Of a DNA stretch of 64,000 nt, positions 20,981-29,445 are shown one piece after another. Each line of letters opens with the position of its first letter. The stretch's first letter is position 1. The DNA is from Zelonia costaricensis (lineage: Eukaryota > Euglenozoa > Kinetoplastea > Trypanosomatida > Trypanosomatidae). The position numbers and the translations under genes were made by a program. The stretch lies in contig JASAOO010003564.1 of the NCBI GenBank assembly GCA_030849075.1, forward strand, positions 147,714-211,713, read 5' to 3'. The notes beneath the pieces are model-generated. The model saw nothing but the letters and a program-made list of their open reading frames with translations. It was not told the DNA's origin and did not search any database.

Positions 20981-22537
20981 ATGCGCAAGGGTGCCGCCCT
21001 GGTGGGCCGCTGCGTCGTCGCCCTCGCCATCGTGGTCGGCGCGGTGGCGACTGCGGCGCCGCTGTACAAGGTGGAGCTGGTGCAGGTGGTCCACCGCCAC
21101 GGCGCCCGCTCGGCCCTGGTGGACGGCAACGAGACGGAGATCTGCGGCACCGAGTTCCCATGCGGCTTCCTGAACGCCGAGGGGCAGGTGATGCTCGTCA
21201 ACTTCGGCAAGTTCATGCACTACCGCTACATGGAGGACCCGACGGTGGTGGCTGCGCCGTACTTTCCGTACGACGGCTACAACCTCTCCATCTCCTACAC
21301 CCGCTCCACCGACGTGCTGCGGACGCTGCAGAGCGCGAACGGGCTGCTGCAGGGCCTCTTCCCCAACGCCTCTGCCTTCTTCCCGGCGATTCACACCGTG
21401 GACAAGAAGACGGACTACCTGCTGCGCAGCGACGCCCTGCCGCTCATCCACTCCCGCGAGAAGTACGCGAAGCAGGAGGTGCGCGATGTGTGCGACCCCG
21501 TCATCGACTCCCGGATGACCTTTGCGGAGCTGCAGGCGACCGCGGCGGAGGTGCACTCGCAGAAATTCTGCGCCAACTACACACTGCGCTCGCGCTGCGC
21601 GGAGCGGCTGTGCGACATTGCGCACGCGTACGAGTCGACGGGGCAGATTGACGGGCTGCCGCTGCTGCGCCAGCACCTCGACGACGTGTGCGCCGTGACG
21701 GCGATGAGCTCGTACTACTACTTTTCGTACAACATGAGCAACCCTGTGCACCAGAAGCAGGGGGCGCCGTACTACCACCTGACGCGGCTCCTCACGGACA
21801 ACATGAAGGCGCACCAGCAGCCGGCGACGGCGCCGCCGTACAAGCTGTACGAGTACAGCGCGCACGACACGACCATCTCGCCGCTGGCCGCCTCGCTGGG
21901 CGACAGCTCGCTTGACGCGATGCTGCCGCCGTTCGGCACGGCGTTCATTATCGAGCTGCTGTCCCGCACCGACGCCGCCGCAGGGGCCTCGGCCGCGTCG
22001 CCTGCCTTCTACGTGCGGGTGCTGCGCGGCCACCCCGGGGTGACCCCGGCGAGCAACTTCACCTTTGCGCTGAGCCCCTTCACGCTGCGGTGCACGGACG
22101 CGAAGGGCGCCATGTACGCGGCTGCCGACAACGTCTGCCCCTTCGCCGACTTTGAGCGCTTCGTCGAATCGACGGCGCCGACGAGCCCGATGGGGACGTG
22201 CTACCTCGACCCCGGGCTGCTGGCGCGCATGGACTGCCCGCTCGACGCGGTCGGTGACCCGCGCCCGCTGTCGGGCAACTGCCTGGCGTACCGCCGCTTC
22301 TGCGGGCCCTACGCGTGTGGCACGGGCTACTACCTCAGCGCGATCGACTACGGCTGCTACCGCATTCCTGCGACGGAGGCGACGCCGCAGAAGCCGGCCA
22401 TGTCGAGCGGCGGCATCGCGGCCCTGTGCCTCTTTCTCTTCTTCGCCGGCGGCGCCGCCAGCCTTGGTGGGCTGGAGGCGTGGAAGCGCTACAAGGGGTG
22501 CAAGTGGCAGCGGACGGAGGCCGTTGTCGTGGAGTGA
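20981..22537 (+). CDS. Membrane-bound histidine acid phosphatase B
   Basis: Predicted 518 residues; paralogue of the phosphatase at 10799. An N-terminal signal peptide (about 9-28) precedes HRHGARSA at 38-45 (nucleophile H40); the proton-donor AHD lies at 294-296. It shares STDVLRTLQSA and FPAIHTV blocks with its neighbour, plus the same Cys-rich stalk pattern (CLAYRRFCGPYACGTGYYLS). A membrane segment at about 476-500 is followed by a short basic tail ending WQRTEAVVVE, much shorter than in the paralogue, so trafficking could differ. Likely a lumenal or extracellular acid phosphatase. It is the last protein gene of the rightward unit before the strand switch. Confidence 0.88.
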   Translation: MRKGAALVGRCVVALAIVVGAVATAAPLYKVELVQVVHRHGARSALVDGNETEICGTEFPCGFLNAEGQVMLVNFGKFMHYRYMEDPTVVAAPYFPYDGYNLSISYTRSTDVLRTLQSANGLLQGLFPNASAFFPAIHTVDKKTDYLLRSDALPLIHSREKYAKQEVRDVCDPVIDSRMTFAELQATAAEVHSQKFCANYTLRSRCAERLCDIAHAYESTGQIDGLPLLRQHLDDVCAVTAMSSYYYFSYNMSNPVHQKQGAPYYHLTRLLTDNMKAHQQPATAPPYKLYEYSAHDTTISPLAASLGDSSLDAMLPPFGTAFIIELLSRTDAAAGASAASPAFYVRVLRGHPGVTPASNFTFALSPFTLRCTDAKGAMYAAADNVCPFADFERFVESTAPTSPMGTCYLDPGLLARMDCPLDAVGDPRPLSGNCLAYRRFCGPYACGTGYYLSAIDYGCYRIPATEATPQKPAMSSGGIAALCLFLFFAGGAASLGGLEAWKRYKGCKWQRTEAVVVE

Positions 22538-22800
22538 GCCCTGCCGAAGCGCACGCTCTCGATGCCGTCCCACAAGCTCCTTTCCCGGCTCCTGCTTTTC
22601 TTTGCTTTACTACTACCATGGATTTACAACTCACCACGCGGCCGTGTGTGTGTGTGTGTGTGTGTGGTGACGCCGGGGGCAAAGAAGAGCAAGAGAGAAG
22701 TAGGCACCCCTCCCCTCTATCGCCGTGTACTTCTTCTCTCCCTCCCCTGCCACCCTCTTCCCCGCCCTCTTACTGCCCGTCGCCACCCACCGTACTTGCT

Positions 22801-22826
22801 TGTGTGTGTGTGTGTGTGTGTGTGTG
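22801..22826. repeat. (TG)13 microsatellite
   Basis: Uninterrupted TG run in the 3' flank of acid phosphatase B. Confidence 0.95.
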
Positions 22827-23758
22827 GATTGATCTCGTTCAGTGACTCTCCATCTCTCAGGTTCGTTTTACCACTTTCTCGTTTTAGCTCAAAGAAGAAG
22901 AAAAAAGGATGAGGGGAGAGGAGGCTGATCTGTGGGCGGAGGAGGAGGTATTGTCCGCTGTGTTCGTGGGCGTGGGTATCGAAACGGGTCTCGAAGAGGG
23001 CGGTGTTGGGGAGGGTGGTGGGGTGGAGAAAGGTCAGGGCGTCGACGGAGTCCTCGCGCCACACCGTCCGTCCATGCCATCTCTCTCCTCCTCTTCCTCC
23101 TCGAGTTCCCGCCGTTGCATCCCTCACCTCGTTTTTCGCTTCTGTTTCTGTCTTCACCTCTCCGCTGCGAAGCTTGTTGATCAACGCGAAGAAAAGAAAC
23201 CCACGCAGAACAAAAAAAATGTGCCACGGTCGAGTCGAGGCATCATGCGCGTGCATCTGCAGCCGCGAGGAGCGCTCCGCCTCACCTCCCCCTCCCCCAC
23301 TGTGCATTACTCCAGCTTCGGTCCATCTCATCTACTCTCTGTCGCTCCTTCTCCCTCCCCGGCCCTGCCCTTGTCCACCTCTCGCCATCGCTCCACCCCC
23401 GCACGTGAAACCACAGACACGAACACGAAAAAGTGACTTCCCCGCCCGTGGCGGGATCAAATATTCCCCGTAGCGGGAGTACTGGAGTTTTTAGTTGAGC
23501 ACTAAGTGAACAATCACCTGAGGTTCTTGCGTTCACATCTCCCTGCGCAAGGCTTGCTTAAAGGACAGCGGAACCCTGCGAGCAGCAACAGCTGAGGCGG
23601 ACGAGGGTTGTCGCAGAATTGCCGTTGCTCTGGCGAGACGCATCTTGCACCCCCTGCAGCACTGAAGAAACGGTCCGGCGTCGCATTTCTTGACGCAAAA
23701 CGGGAGTGTTCGATCTCAGGTTTGACCCATCCTTTTTTTCCCGCCCGGGGGAAAGAAG

Positions 23759-23763
23759 AAAAA
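23759..23763 (-). terminator. Pol III terminator of tRNA-Pro
   Basis: Five T on the minus strand, 2 bases past the tRNA end. Confidence 0.75.
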
Positions 23764-23765
23764 GG

Positions 23766-23836
23766 GGTCCAGCCGGGAATTGAACCCGGGACCTCTCCCA
23801 CCCTAAGGGAGAATCATGCCACTAGACCACTGGACC
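23766..23836 (-). tRNA. tRNA-Pro (AGG)
   Basis: On the minus strand, 71 bases. Acceptor GGTCCAG pairs with CTGGACC. The anticodon arm has stem CTCCC/GGGAG with loop TTAGGGT, giving anticodon AGG. The T arm GGTTCAATTCC holds the B box, and the overall sequence is close to eukaryotic tRNA-Pro. A TTTTT Pol III terminator lies just beyond its 3' end (AAAAA at 23759-23763 on +). It is divergent from the next tRNA, 73 bases away. Confidence 0.93.
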
Positions 23837-23909
23837 GACACCGTCCCGCCTGGGAAATTGTGCCAGCATGCTGCACGCATGGCCGTGTGCGCACCTGGAA
23901 AACAGGGAA

Positions 23910-23980
23910 GCGCAGTTGGTCTAGTGGTAGAATTCTCGCCTGCCACGCGGGAGGCCCGGGTTCGATTCCCGGACTGCGCA
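23910..23980 (+). tRNA. tRNA-Gly (GCC), copy 1
   Basis: 71 bases including the discriminator A. Acceptor GCGCAGT pairs with ACTGCGC. The anticodon region CTCGC-CTGCCAC-GCGGG gives anticodon GCC, and GGTTCGATTCC is the B box. It matches the eukaryotic Gly(GCC) consensus. T7 at 23984-23990 is the terminator. An identical gene lies inverted at 24338-24408. Confidence 0.95.
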
Positions 23981-23983
23981 TCG

Positions 23984-23990
23984 TTTTTTT
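23984..23990 (+). terminator. Pol III terminator of tRNA-Gly copy 1
   Basis: Seven T, 3 bases past the tRNA end. Confidence 0.8.
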
Positions 23991-24046
23991 CTGGATTGGC
24001 CGTCGCGCGAGAACGGTGTGGGTGCAAATAGGGCGTTTTAGGCAGC

Positions 24047-24118
24047 GGCTGCTTAGCTCAATGGCAGAGCGCCGTCCTAGTAAGACGGAGGTCAGGGGTT
24101 CGATCCCCCTAGCGGCCT
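24047..24118 (+). tRNA. tRNA-Thr (AGT), copy 1
   Basis: 72 bases. Acceptor GGCTGCT pairs with AGCGGCC including one G-U pair. The D arm GCTCAATGGCAGAGC is followed by anticodon stem CCGTC/GACGG with loop CTAGTAA (anticodon AGT). The T arm AGGGGTTCGATCCCCCT contains the B box. The terminator is T13 at 24122-24134. An identical inverted copy lies at 24205-24276. Confidence 0.95.
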
Positions 24119-24121
24119 TGC

Positions 24122-24134
24122 TTTTTTTTTTTTT
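24122..24134 (+). terminator. Pol III terminator of tRNA-Thr copy 1 (T13)
   Basis: Thirteen T, 3 bases past the tRNA end; unusually long for a Pol III terminator. Confidence 0.8.
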
Positions 24135-24204
24135 CACACCTGGCCTCCCCTGCAGAGAGGGGTTGCTGGGGTCCAGCGGATCGGGTTTTTTTTACGAAAA
24201 GGTC

Positions 24205-24276
24205 AGGCCGCTAGGGGGATCGAACCCCTGACCTCCGTCTTACTAGGACGGCGCTCTGCCATTGAGCTAAGCAGCC
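24205..24276 (-). tRNA. tRNA-Thr (AGT), copy 2
   Basis: Minus-strand gene identical over its full 72 bases to the copy at 24047-24118. The 3' ends of the two copies face each other across 86 bases. TTTT on the minus strand (24197-24200) is a minimal terminator. Confidence 0.95.
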
Positions 24277-24337
24277 GCAAGTGCCGGTACACTTTTCCAG
24301 CGCGACGTTTTTCCCCTCTTCTGGGGGCGAAAACGTC

Positions 24338-24408
24338 TGCGCAGTCCGGGAATCGAACCCGGGCCTCCCGCGTGGCAGGCGAGAATTCTACCACTAGACC
24401 AACTGCGC
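24338..24408 (-). tRNA. tRNA-Gly (GCC), copy 2
   Basis: Minus-strand gene identical to the copy at 23910-23980. The minus-strand TTTT at 24330-24333 is a minimal terminator. It is the outermost member of the mirrored tRNA array and lies next to the leftward protein unit. Confidence 0.95.
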
Positions 24409-24790
24409 GTTGTGCGACTGCGTTTTGTGAGCCCAAACTGTGTGCGTTGCAGGGGCCCGGAGTGGGGCACGGAGAAAAAGGGGAAAGGGGCAGGACATGA
24501 GTGTGGCGCATCCAGTGAAGCGAGAGCATCAGCAGACGTCCAGCGTGGGCGACACGTCGCATCTTCAGTGTGGGTGTGTGTGCTCGGCTTGCTTCTGTTT
24601 GGTGGGAAGGAGGGGGGAAATTGGGGACGCGCGCACACACAGACAGACAGACACACACACACACACACACACACACACCTGGACATGGAAATACTGTCAC
24701 AAAGGACACGTGCACACAGTGAAAGGCAGGAAAATGAGAGGAGCCGACCAGCGGCAGGTGCGCGCACGCACCCGACAGGCCGCCACCGAC
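24409..24790. other. Convergent strand-switch region, right part
   Basis: Holds ACAG/CA repeats (24640-24678) and the presumed 3' UTR of the leftward HEAT-like gene. No gene seen. Confidence 0.6.
24652..24678. repeat. (CA)13 microsatellite
   Basis: CA run preceded by ACAGACAGACAG; it lies in the 3' flank of the HEAT-like gene. Confidence 0.93.
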
Positions 24791-27667
24791 TCAGCTGCTG
24801 CTGCCGCCGCCGCTCGCTCGCCCAAATGCGTGGGACGCCGCGAGGAAGTCGAGCGCGCTGCGGAACGGCTCCTCGGCCGCCCGCACGCCGGCCGCGTCCA
24901 TCCAGGCCGTCACGCGCTCGCGCAGCGCCCACACGACGGCGACCGCGTTGCGCACCTCCTCGGCCGCGTAGATGCCCTGCGCCGCCCCGTTGGCGTCGTC
25001 GTCGTCGTCGTCCCAGCAGTCCCCGTCGTCGTCCCAGCACTCGGCACCGCCCTCCTCGTCCTCATCGCCGCCGCACGCTCCGCTCGTCTCGCCGGCCGCG
25101 CCTGCCGCCGCCGCGACCGTCTCCTGCCACTCGGGGCACACCTTCTCGAGCCGCCGGAACACCGCCGCCAGCGCCGCGGCGTACCAGTCCACGTGCTTGC
25201 CGCTCGGCGCGCCGATGCCTGGCCGCGACAGGCTGATCATGAGCGCCCGCAGCTCACGCAGCACCACCGGCTCCGTCTGCGGGGAGCGGTACAGCTCGCG
25301 GTAACACGTCTTCTCAATCGCGTCGAAGACGTCCGAGTTGTCCTCGACCAGGATGACGGACTCGCGCAGCGGCTCGGCCGGCTGCTCGCCCCACAGCACC
25401 GCCGTCGGGATCGCCTCCTGCGTCGGCACCCAGCACTTGAGCCACACATGGCCCAGCGGCACGGCGTCGCCGCCCTCGACGAGCGCCGGCGCCGTGTACG
25501 CGCCGTGGTACACGAAGCTCAGTGCCCGCTCCTCGGCCGCGGTGCTGACGGCTGTGTGCGCCACCACCGCCACACGCAACATCGCCACGAGCAGGCACTG
25601 CAGGTGCGGCTGTGCGGTGCGAGCGGCAGTCACGAGCGTGGGAATAAGCCCAACAAGGCGGTGCATCTCGGCCGCCGTGCCGCGGTGATGCACGGCCCGC
25701 ACAAAATCGGGGCCGAAGCGCGCCAGCTCGCGCTGCTCCGAGTCAGCTAGAATCGCCGCCCACCGCGACGGCACCAGCAGCTCGCTCACGCACCGATGCC
25801 ACTCGTGCGGGTCCATGGCAGCCGCAAAGTACGCCGCCAGCGGCAGCAGCCCGCACAGCGCCGTCGGGCAGGGCGGAAGCGGGGTAGCGGCAGCGGGGGC
25901 GGCCGCGCCGTCGCCGTCCTCGCTGGCGACCTTCTGCACCTCCGCCGCGGCCCGCACCCGCTCCAGCGTGGCGTACGGCAGCACCATCTCCTCGACCAGC
26001 GCCCGCGTCTCGACCGGCGCACCCGTCGTCGGCGACGCCGCCTTGCTGCCCGCCACCTCGACGGCGATGCGGCGCAGCGTGAGAAACCACCACATGGCCG
26101 GCACCACAAACACCCCCACATACCGCCGCGCCGCCGCCAGCCTTGCGGTGTCGCCGCTCTCGGCAAGCCGGCACAGCTCCTCCTGCACGCTTCCAGTCCG
26201 ACCGCAGCACTGCTCGCAGATGCGCGGCAGTGCGTCAGGCGGCGCGAAGCGCAGGCTCATCTGCAGGTGCAGCGGGAAGAGCTGCTTGCCCATCCGTGCC
26301 ACCTCGAAGCACGGCGAGTGCGTCGCCTTGAACGTAACGGAGAGCGAGGTGGTGAAGATGGCCGGGGTGAGAATCGCCTTGGTGTCTGACGCGGCCGAGA
26401 AGAGGTCGTGCATCGTGGCGGCGCTCGTGTGCATGTAGAGGAGGTGCTGGTGCAGCGCCATCATCACCGTCTCCAGCCGCTGCCAGCTCAGCTCCTGTGC
26501 CTCGCCGTCCGCGTCGCGCGAGCCGGCGGCGCTGTCGCTTTCGCTGCTGCTGCACACCCCATCCCCGTCGGCGCGCTGCGGCATGCAGTCGTGGTGCTCG
26601 CACAGCCGCTGCATCAGGTACGCAAAGACGCTGACGGACGGCGGCCGCAGAATCTGCGCCACGTATTGGCGCACGCTCGACGCCGGGTAGCTCGAGAGGC
26701 GCAGCAGCAGCGGCATCATCTCCCACGACTCGACCGGCACGACACCAGCCTCCACCAGCTCGTTTAGCGCGAGGAGGTTGCCCTCGAGTGCGCGCGTGTT
26801 CTCGACCGCCACGGACGACGCCGGCGCGTGACGGCGCAGCGGCGCGGGCGTCTCTGCGAGGGTCTGGGCAACGTGGGACACCACCAGGCTCACGATGCAC
26901 GGCGGGAGCGTGCTGCGGCGTCGACTGTCTGCGAGAAGGCCAATCGTCAGCGCCGCCGACTCCCGCACCGGCAGCTGCGCGTTCCGCAGCGCCGGGAAAA
27001 TGACGTACGTCAGGAGGTTGCGGAGGCCCACCTCGTCCGTGCGCAGCGCGTCGCCGGCGCGGGTGCCGCTGCGGTTGTACAGCTTCGCAAGCGCCCGCAC
27101 GATGCCGTCCTGCTCGTACCAGAGGGCTGCGGCGCGCCACCGCTCCCACATGTACCCCAGCGGCTCGGACACCCCTTCGCAGGTTGGTGCCGCCGCCGCC
27201 GCACGGGTGCTGTCACAGCCGCCATCGCACGAGAGGCTTGAGGCGGCGGTACTGCTGTTGCTGTAGCTGTTGCCGCCGCGCTGCTGCTGCTGCTGGGGTC
27301 CGTCTCGGCGCTGGAGGACGAGGTCGACCTCGGCCTGCAGCAGGTCCGCCATCACCGGGGTCGAGAGGGAGCGGATGCGCGACCACGGGTCGGTGACACC
27401 CCGCATCACGACATCGGCCCACTTCCACCTGCTGCCGTGCGGCTCGGAGTGGCTGGCCGACTGGGGCTCGCCCGACTGCGGCGCTGCCGCGATGTGGGTG
27501 AGCACCCCCGTGAGCACCTGCAGCCGCGCGTCAGGGTCGTTCACGATGCCGTCCTGCCGAAGGTGCGCCAGCACGCCGTGGACGTCGTCGTCCGCCAGTA
27601 GCTGTGCGAGTGACGGCGGGGGCTGCTGCGGGGCCGCCGCTGGCGTGGCCGCGTCAAGAGCGCTCAT
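24791..27667 (-). CDS. Large helical-repeat (HEAT/ARM-like) protein of unknown function
   Basis: Predicted 958 residues; the start is the ATG at 27667. The sequence is mostly alternating amphipathic helices with features of HEAT/ARM solenoids, for example LRNLLTYVIFPALRNAQLPVRESAALTIGLLAD (about 220-255) and MMPLLLRLSSYPASSVRQYVAQIL (about 325-350). A very acidic Asp/Glu/Trp stretch (about 885-910, DDDGDCWDDDDDD) lies near the C-terminus, and the end is Gly/Ser-rich. A Gln-rich run lies near residue 125. No signal peptide or membrane segment. Such solenoids commonly act as scaffolds or transport receptors, but I do not recognise the family. It is the last gene of the leftward unit before the strand switch. 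Confidence 0.75.
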   Translation of the reverse strand: MSALDAATPAAAPQQPPPSLAQLLADDDVHGVLAHLRQDGIVNDPDARLQVLTGVLTHIAAAPQSGEPQSASHSEPHGSRWKWADVVMRGVTDPWSRIRSLSTPVMADLLQAEVDLVLQRRDGPQQQQQRGGNSYSNSSTAASSLSCDGGCDSTRAAAAAPTCEGVSEPLGYMWERWRAAALWYEQDGIVRALAKLYNRSGTRAGDALRTDEVGLRNLLTYVIFPALRNAQLPVRESAALTIGLLADSRRRSTLPPCIVSLVVSHVAQTLAETPAPLRRHAPASSVAVENTRALEGNLLALNELVEAGVVPVESWEMMPLLLRLSSYPASSVRQYVAQILRPPSVSVFAYLMQRLCEHHDCMPQRADGDGVCSSSESDSAAGSRDADGEAQELSWQRLETVMMALHQHLLYMHTSAATMHDLFSAASDTKAILTPAIFTTSLSVTFKATHSPCFEVARMGKQLFPLHLQMSLRFAPPDALPRICEQCCGRTGSVQEELCRLAESGDTARLAAARRYVGVFVVPAMWWFLTLRRIAVEVAGSKAASPTTGAPVETRALVEEMVLPYATLERVRAAAEVQKVASEDGDGAAAPAAATPLPPCPTALCGLLPLAAYFAAAMDPHEWHRCVSELLVPSRWAAILADSEQRELARFGPDFVRAVHHRGTAAEMHRLVGLIPTLVTAARTAQPHLQCLLVAMLRVAVVAHTAVSTAAEERALSFVYHGAYTAPALVEGGDAVPLGHVWLKCWVPTQEAIPTAVLWGEQPAEPLRESVILVEDNSDVFDAIEKTCYRELYRSPQTEPVVLRELRALMISLSRPGIGAPSGKHVDWYAAALAAVFRRLEKVCPEWQETVAAAAGAAGETSGACGGDEDEEGGAECWDDDGDCWDDDDDDANGAAQGIYAAEEVRNAVAVVWALRERVTAWMDAAGVRAAEEPFRSALDFLAASHAFGRASGGGSSS

Positions 27668-27914
27668 CGCGTCGCGTCAGCGCGAATAAGCCAGTCCCGC
27701 CCTCTTCTTTGTCGTCTGTGCGCGGTTAAGTCGATCGATCTCCAAGTGTGTATGGTCGCGACAGCCGACGGGCATGCGGGCTCGCCTTGACGGAGGACAC
27801 ACGCGTGAGTTTCAGTAGTGTGTGAGGGCAGCCAGTGAGCGGCGCAACGAAACTGCAGAAGCTGCGAGGGCGTGTCAGGGAGGGGTGGCAAAACAAACAA
27901 CGAAAAAAAAAGAA

Positions 27915-27930
27915 CTGAAGAAAAGAGAAT
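27915..27930 (-). promoter_or_regulatory. Candidate trans-splice acceptor for HEAT-like gene
   Basis: On the minus strand the sequence reads TTCTCTTTTCTTCAG, with AG at 27916-27915, about 247 bases before the ATG. A further T9 tract follows it. Confidence 0.4.
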
Positions 27931-29115
27931 GTGTGCTCTACTTGCCGAGGTGTGCAAAAGACGGCCAGGTGGGAGTGGATAGGTGTATGCTAGTGGCCAC
28001 GCGAGTATGCACCTCGGGAAACTGGAGGTGCGGGCGTGAGGTGGGGGGGGGGGTAAGAACAGGCGAGGCGCTGAGGTACGGTGTCCGCGTGCGCAGGCCT
28101 GCGTGTGTGTGTGTATGCGTGTTTGGTTTCGAAGATGTTTGGTACGCCGGGGCGTCGGAAAGCAAGAGTTCGAAGTTGAAGAGGATGAGCGCCATGCCTC
28201 AGAGATTCAACCGACCGCATGCTCTCCGTCTCACTCAACAGCCAGAGCTGCGATTGTGACAGCACGGAAGGGAGGACAGACATCGCGTCGCTCGCACCGC
28301 GCCGCTCTCAGCGTGCGTACGAGTGAGTATGCGCAAGTGTGTGTGCACCTGTGATGAAGAGAAAAGCAGCCGCTTGCTACTTCGGCTCTTCGCTCTGCGA
28401 GGGTGCACGCCACTCGGTGCACTGCCTGCCGGCACGTACTCACCCTTGACGTCTCCGTCGTGGTCCCGTAGCGCTTCTTCTCGACGCGACGCTGTTTTCT
28501 ACTCGTTGACTTGTACATACCTGTCCGCCGCCCTCCCACTCCCTCGCACAGCGCCGACCCGCACGCGTGAGAGCAGGCGGGCGCCGCTCCTTCTAATTCG
28601 TGGTGTAGCACGCGGCATGCGGAGGCGGCTACCCGAGGAACACGAAAAGGAAAAGCGAGCGCGAGATGGGAGGGGGAGGGGGGCGCGCAGAGCGAGGTTG
28701 GGGCGGGAGAGGAGAGGACGCGCTTCGGTGTTTCGGGAGCCTGCAAACAGCTCAGCGCATCAGCGCCAACCAAAGGACAACACAGCGGAAAGAAGATGAG
28801 GAGAGCAAAGCTACGTGTGCGCACACATACGGAGAGGGAGAGAAAGGGAGTCGAACGTGGGCACAAAAGAAAATGAAAGTCGCGAGTCATGAACAAACAT
28901 GGAGGAAGGAGAGATGAGAAGGAGACTACGAGGGGGTGCGCTAAAGGACGACAGGGGGGGGAGAGGGGCCGCGGCCTCCCCCGATCTCGGGCAATCGGAT
29001 GCGTCTTGCAGTGCGACAGATGCGCTTGCGTGCTCGCACACCAAAAAAATGTACACACGACAACTACACACACAACCGTGGATACACGCCAACATCGAGA
29101 GTCACAAACACACAG

Positions 29116-29116
<1 letters not shown>

Positions 29117-29144
<28 letters not shown>
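29117..29144. repeat. (CA)14 microsatellite
   Basis: CA run in the 3' flank of the Tyr-rich protein gene, followed by three GGCACA copies (29155-29172). Confidence 0.93.
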
Positions 29145-29151
<7 letters not shown>

Positions 29152-29445
29152 ACAGGCACAGGCACAGGCACGAACCACACGGTCGAGGAAAGAGCGAGAA
29201 AAGAAAAGGGGAGGGGAGAGGGGAGAGGAGAAACGGAAGAACACGGGATGTGTCGCTGTACATCGTAGGAGGAGGGCCAAGAGCACAGCACAGCAGCTGC
29301 TCACACAACGCGCTCCCCCCCGCACGCAGCCGCGGGACACTCGGGCGGTACCACAGACCGCACTCAGTGACGAGGCACAGGGAGAGGAGAAAGGCACGAA
29401 AGAAGCTCGCAGACGAAGATGCGCGGACGGACGTGCCCGCGTGCT

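Larger units (their letters stand above)
22538..23765. other. Convergent strand-switch region, left part
   Basis: Holds the 3' end of the rightward unit: TG repeats at about 22644-22666 and 22801-22826, then mixed sequence. From about 23440 the composition becomes less repetitive and contains paired CCGTGGCGGGA / CCGTAGCGGGA elements (23449-23480). I could not assign that block. Polycistronic transcription is expected to stop in or near this region. Confidence 0.55.
23910..24408. repeat. Interrupted inverted repeat of two tRNA genes
   Basis: The order Gly+ Thr+ / Thr- Gly- is symmetrical about roughly 24161. The tRNA sequences are identical between arms, but the Gly-Thr spacers (66 and 61 bases) and the central 86 bases do not match their partners. 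Confidence 0.9.
27668..29445. other. Intergenic region, HEAT-like gene to Tyr-rich protein gene
   Basis: Purine-rich on the + strand (pyrimidine-rich in the sense of transcription). Holds a CA run at 29117-29144 with GGCACA triplicates after it, and TG near 28100-28115. Candidate acceptor at 27915. No gene seen. Confidence 0.6.

Noticed and set aside
20777..22573. 598-codon antisense frame opposite acid phosphatase B
   Set aside because: Shadow of the phosphatase gene; Arg/Val/His-rich with no recognisable fold.
24122..24134. Spliced-leader RNA or 5S rRNA gene near the T-run
   Set aside because: No mini-exon or 5S sequence recognised around the tRNA array.
23608..24231. Open frames across the tRNA array
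   Set aside because: They overlap tRNA genes, have no conserved features, and contain Thr/Gly tRNA-derived residues only.
22600..24800. CRISPR array or transposon at the strand switch
   Set aside because: The inverted repeats are tRNA genes and the others are microsatellites; no transposase or reverse transcriptase motif was seen.
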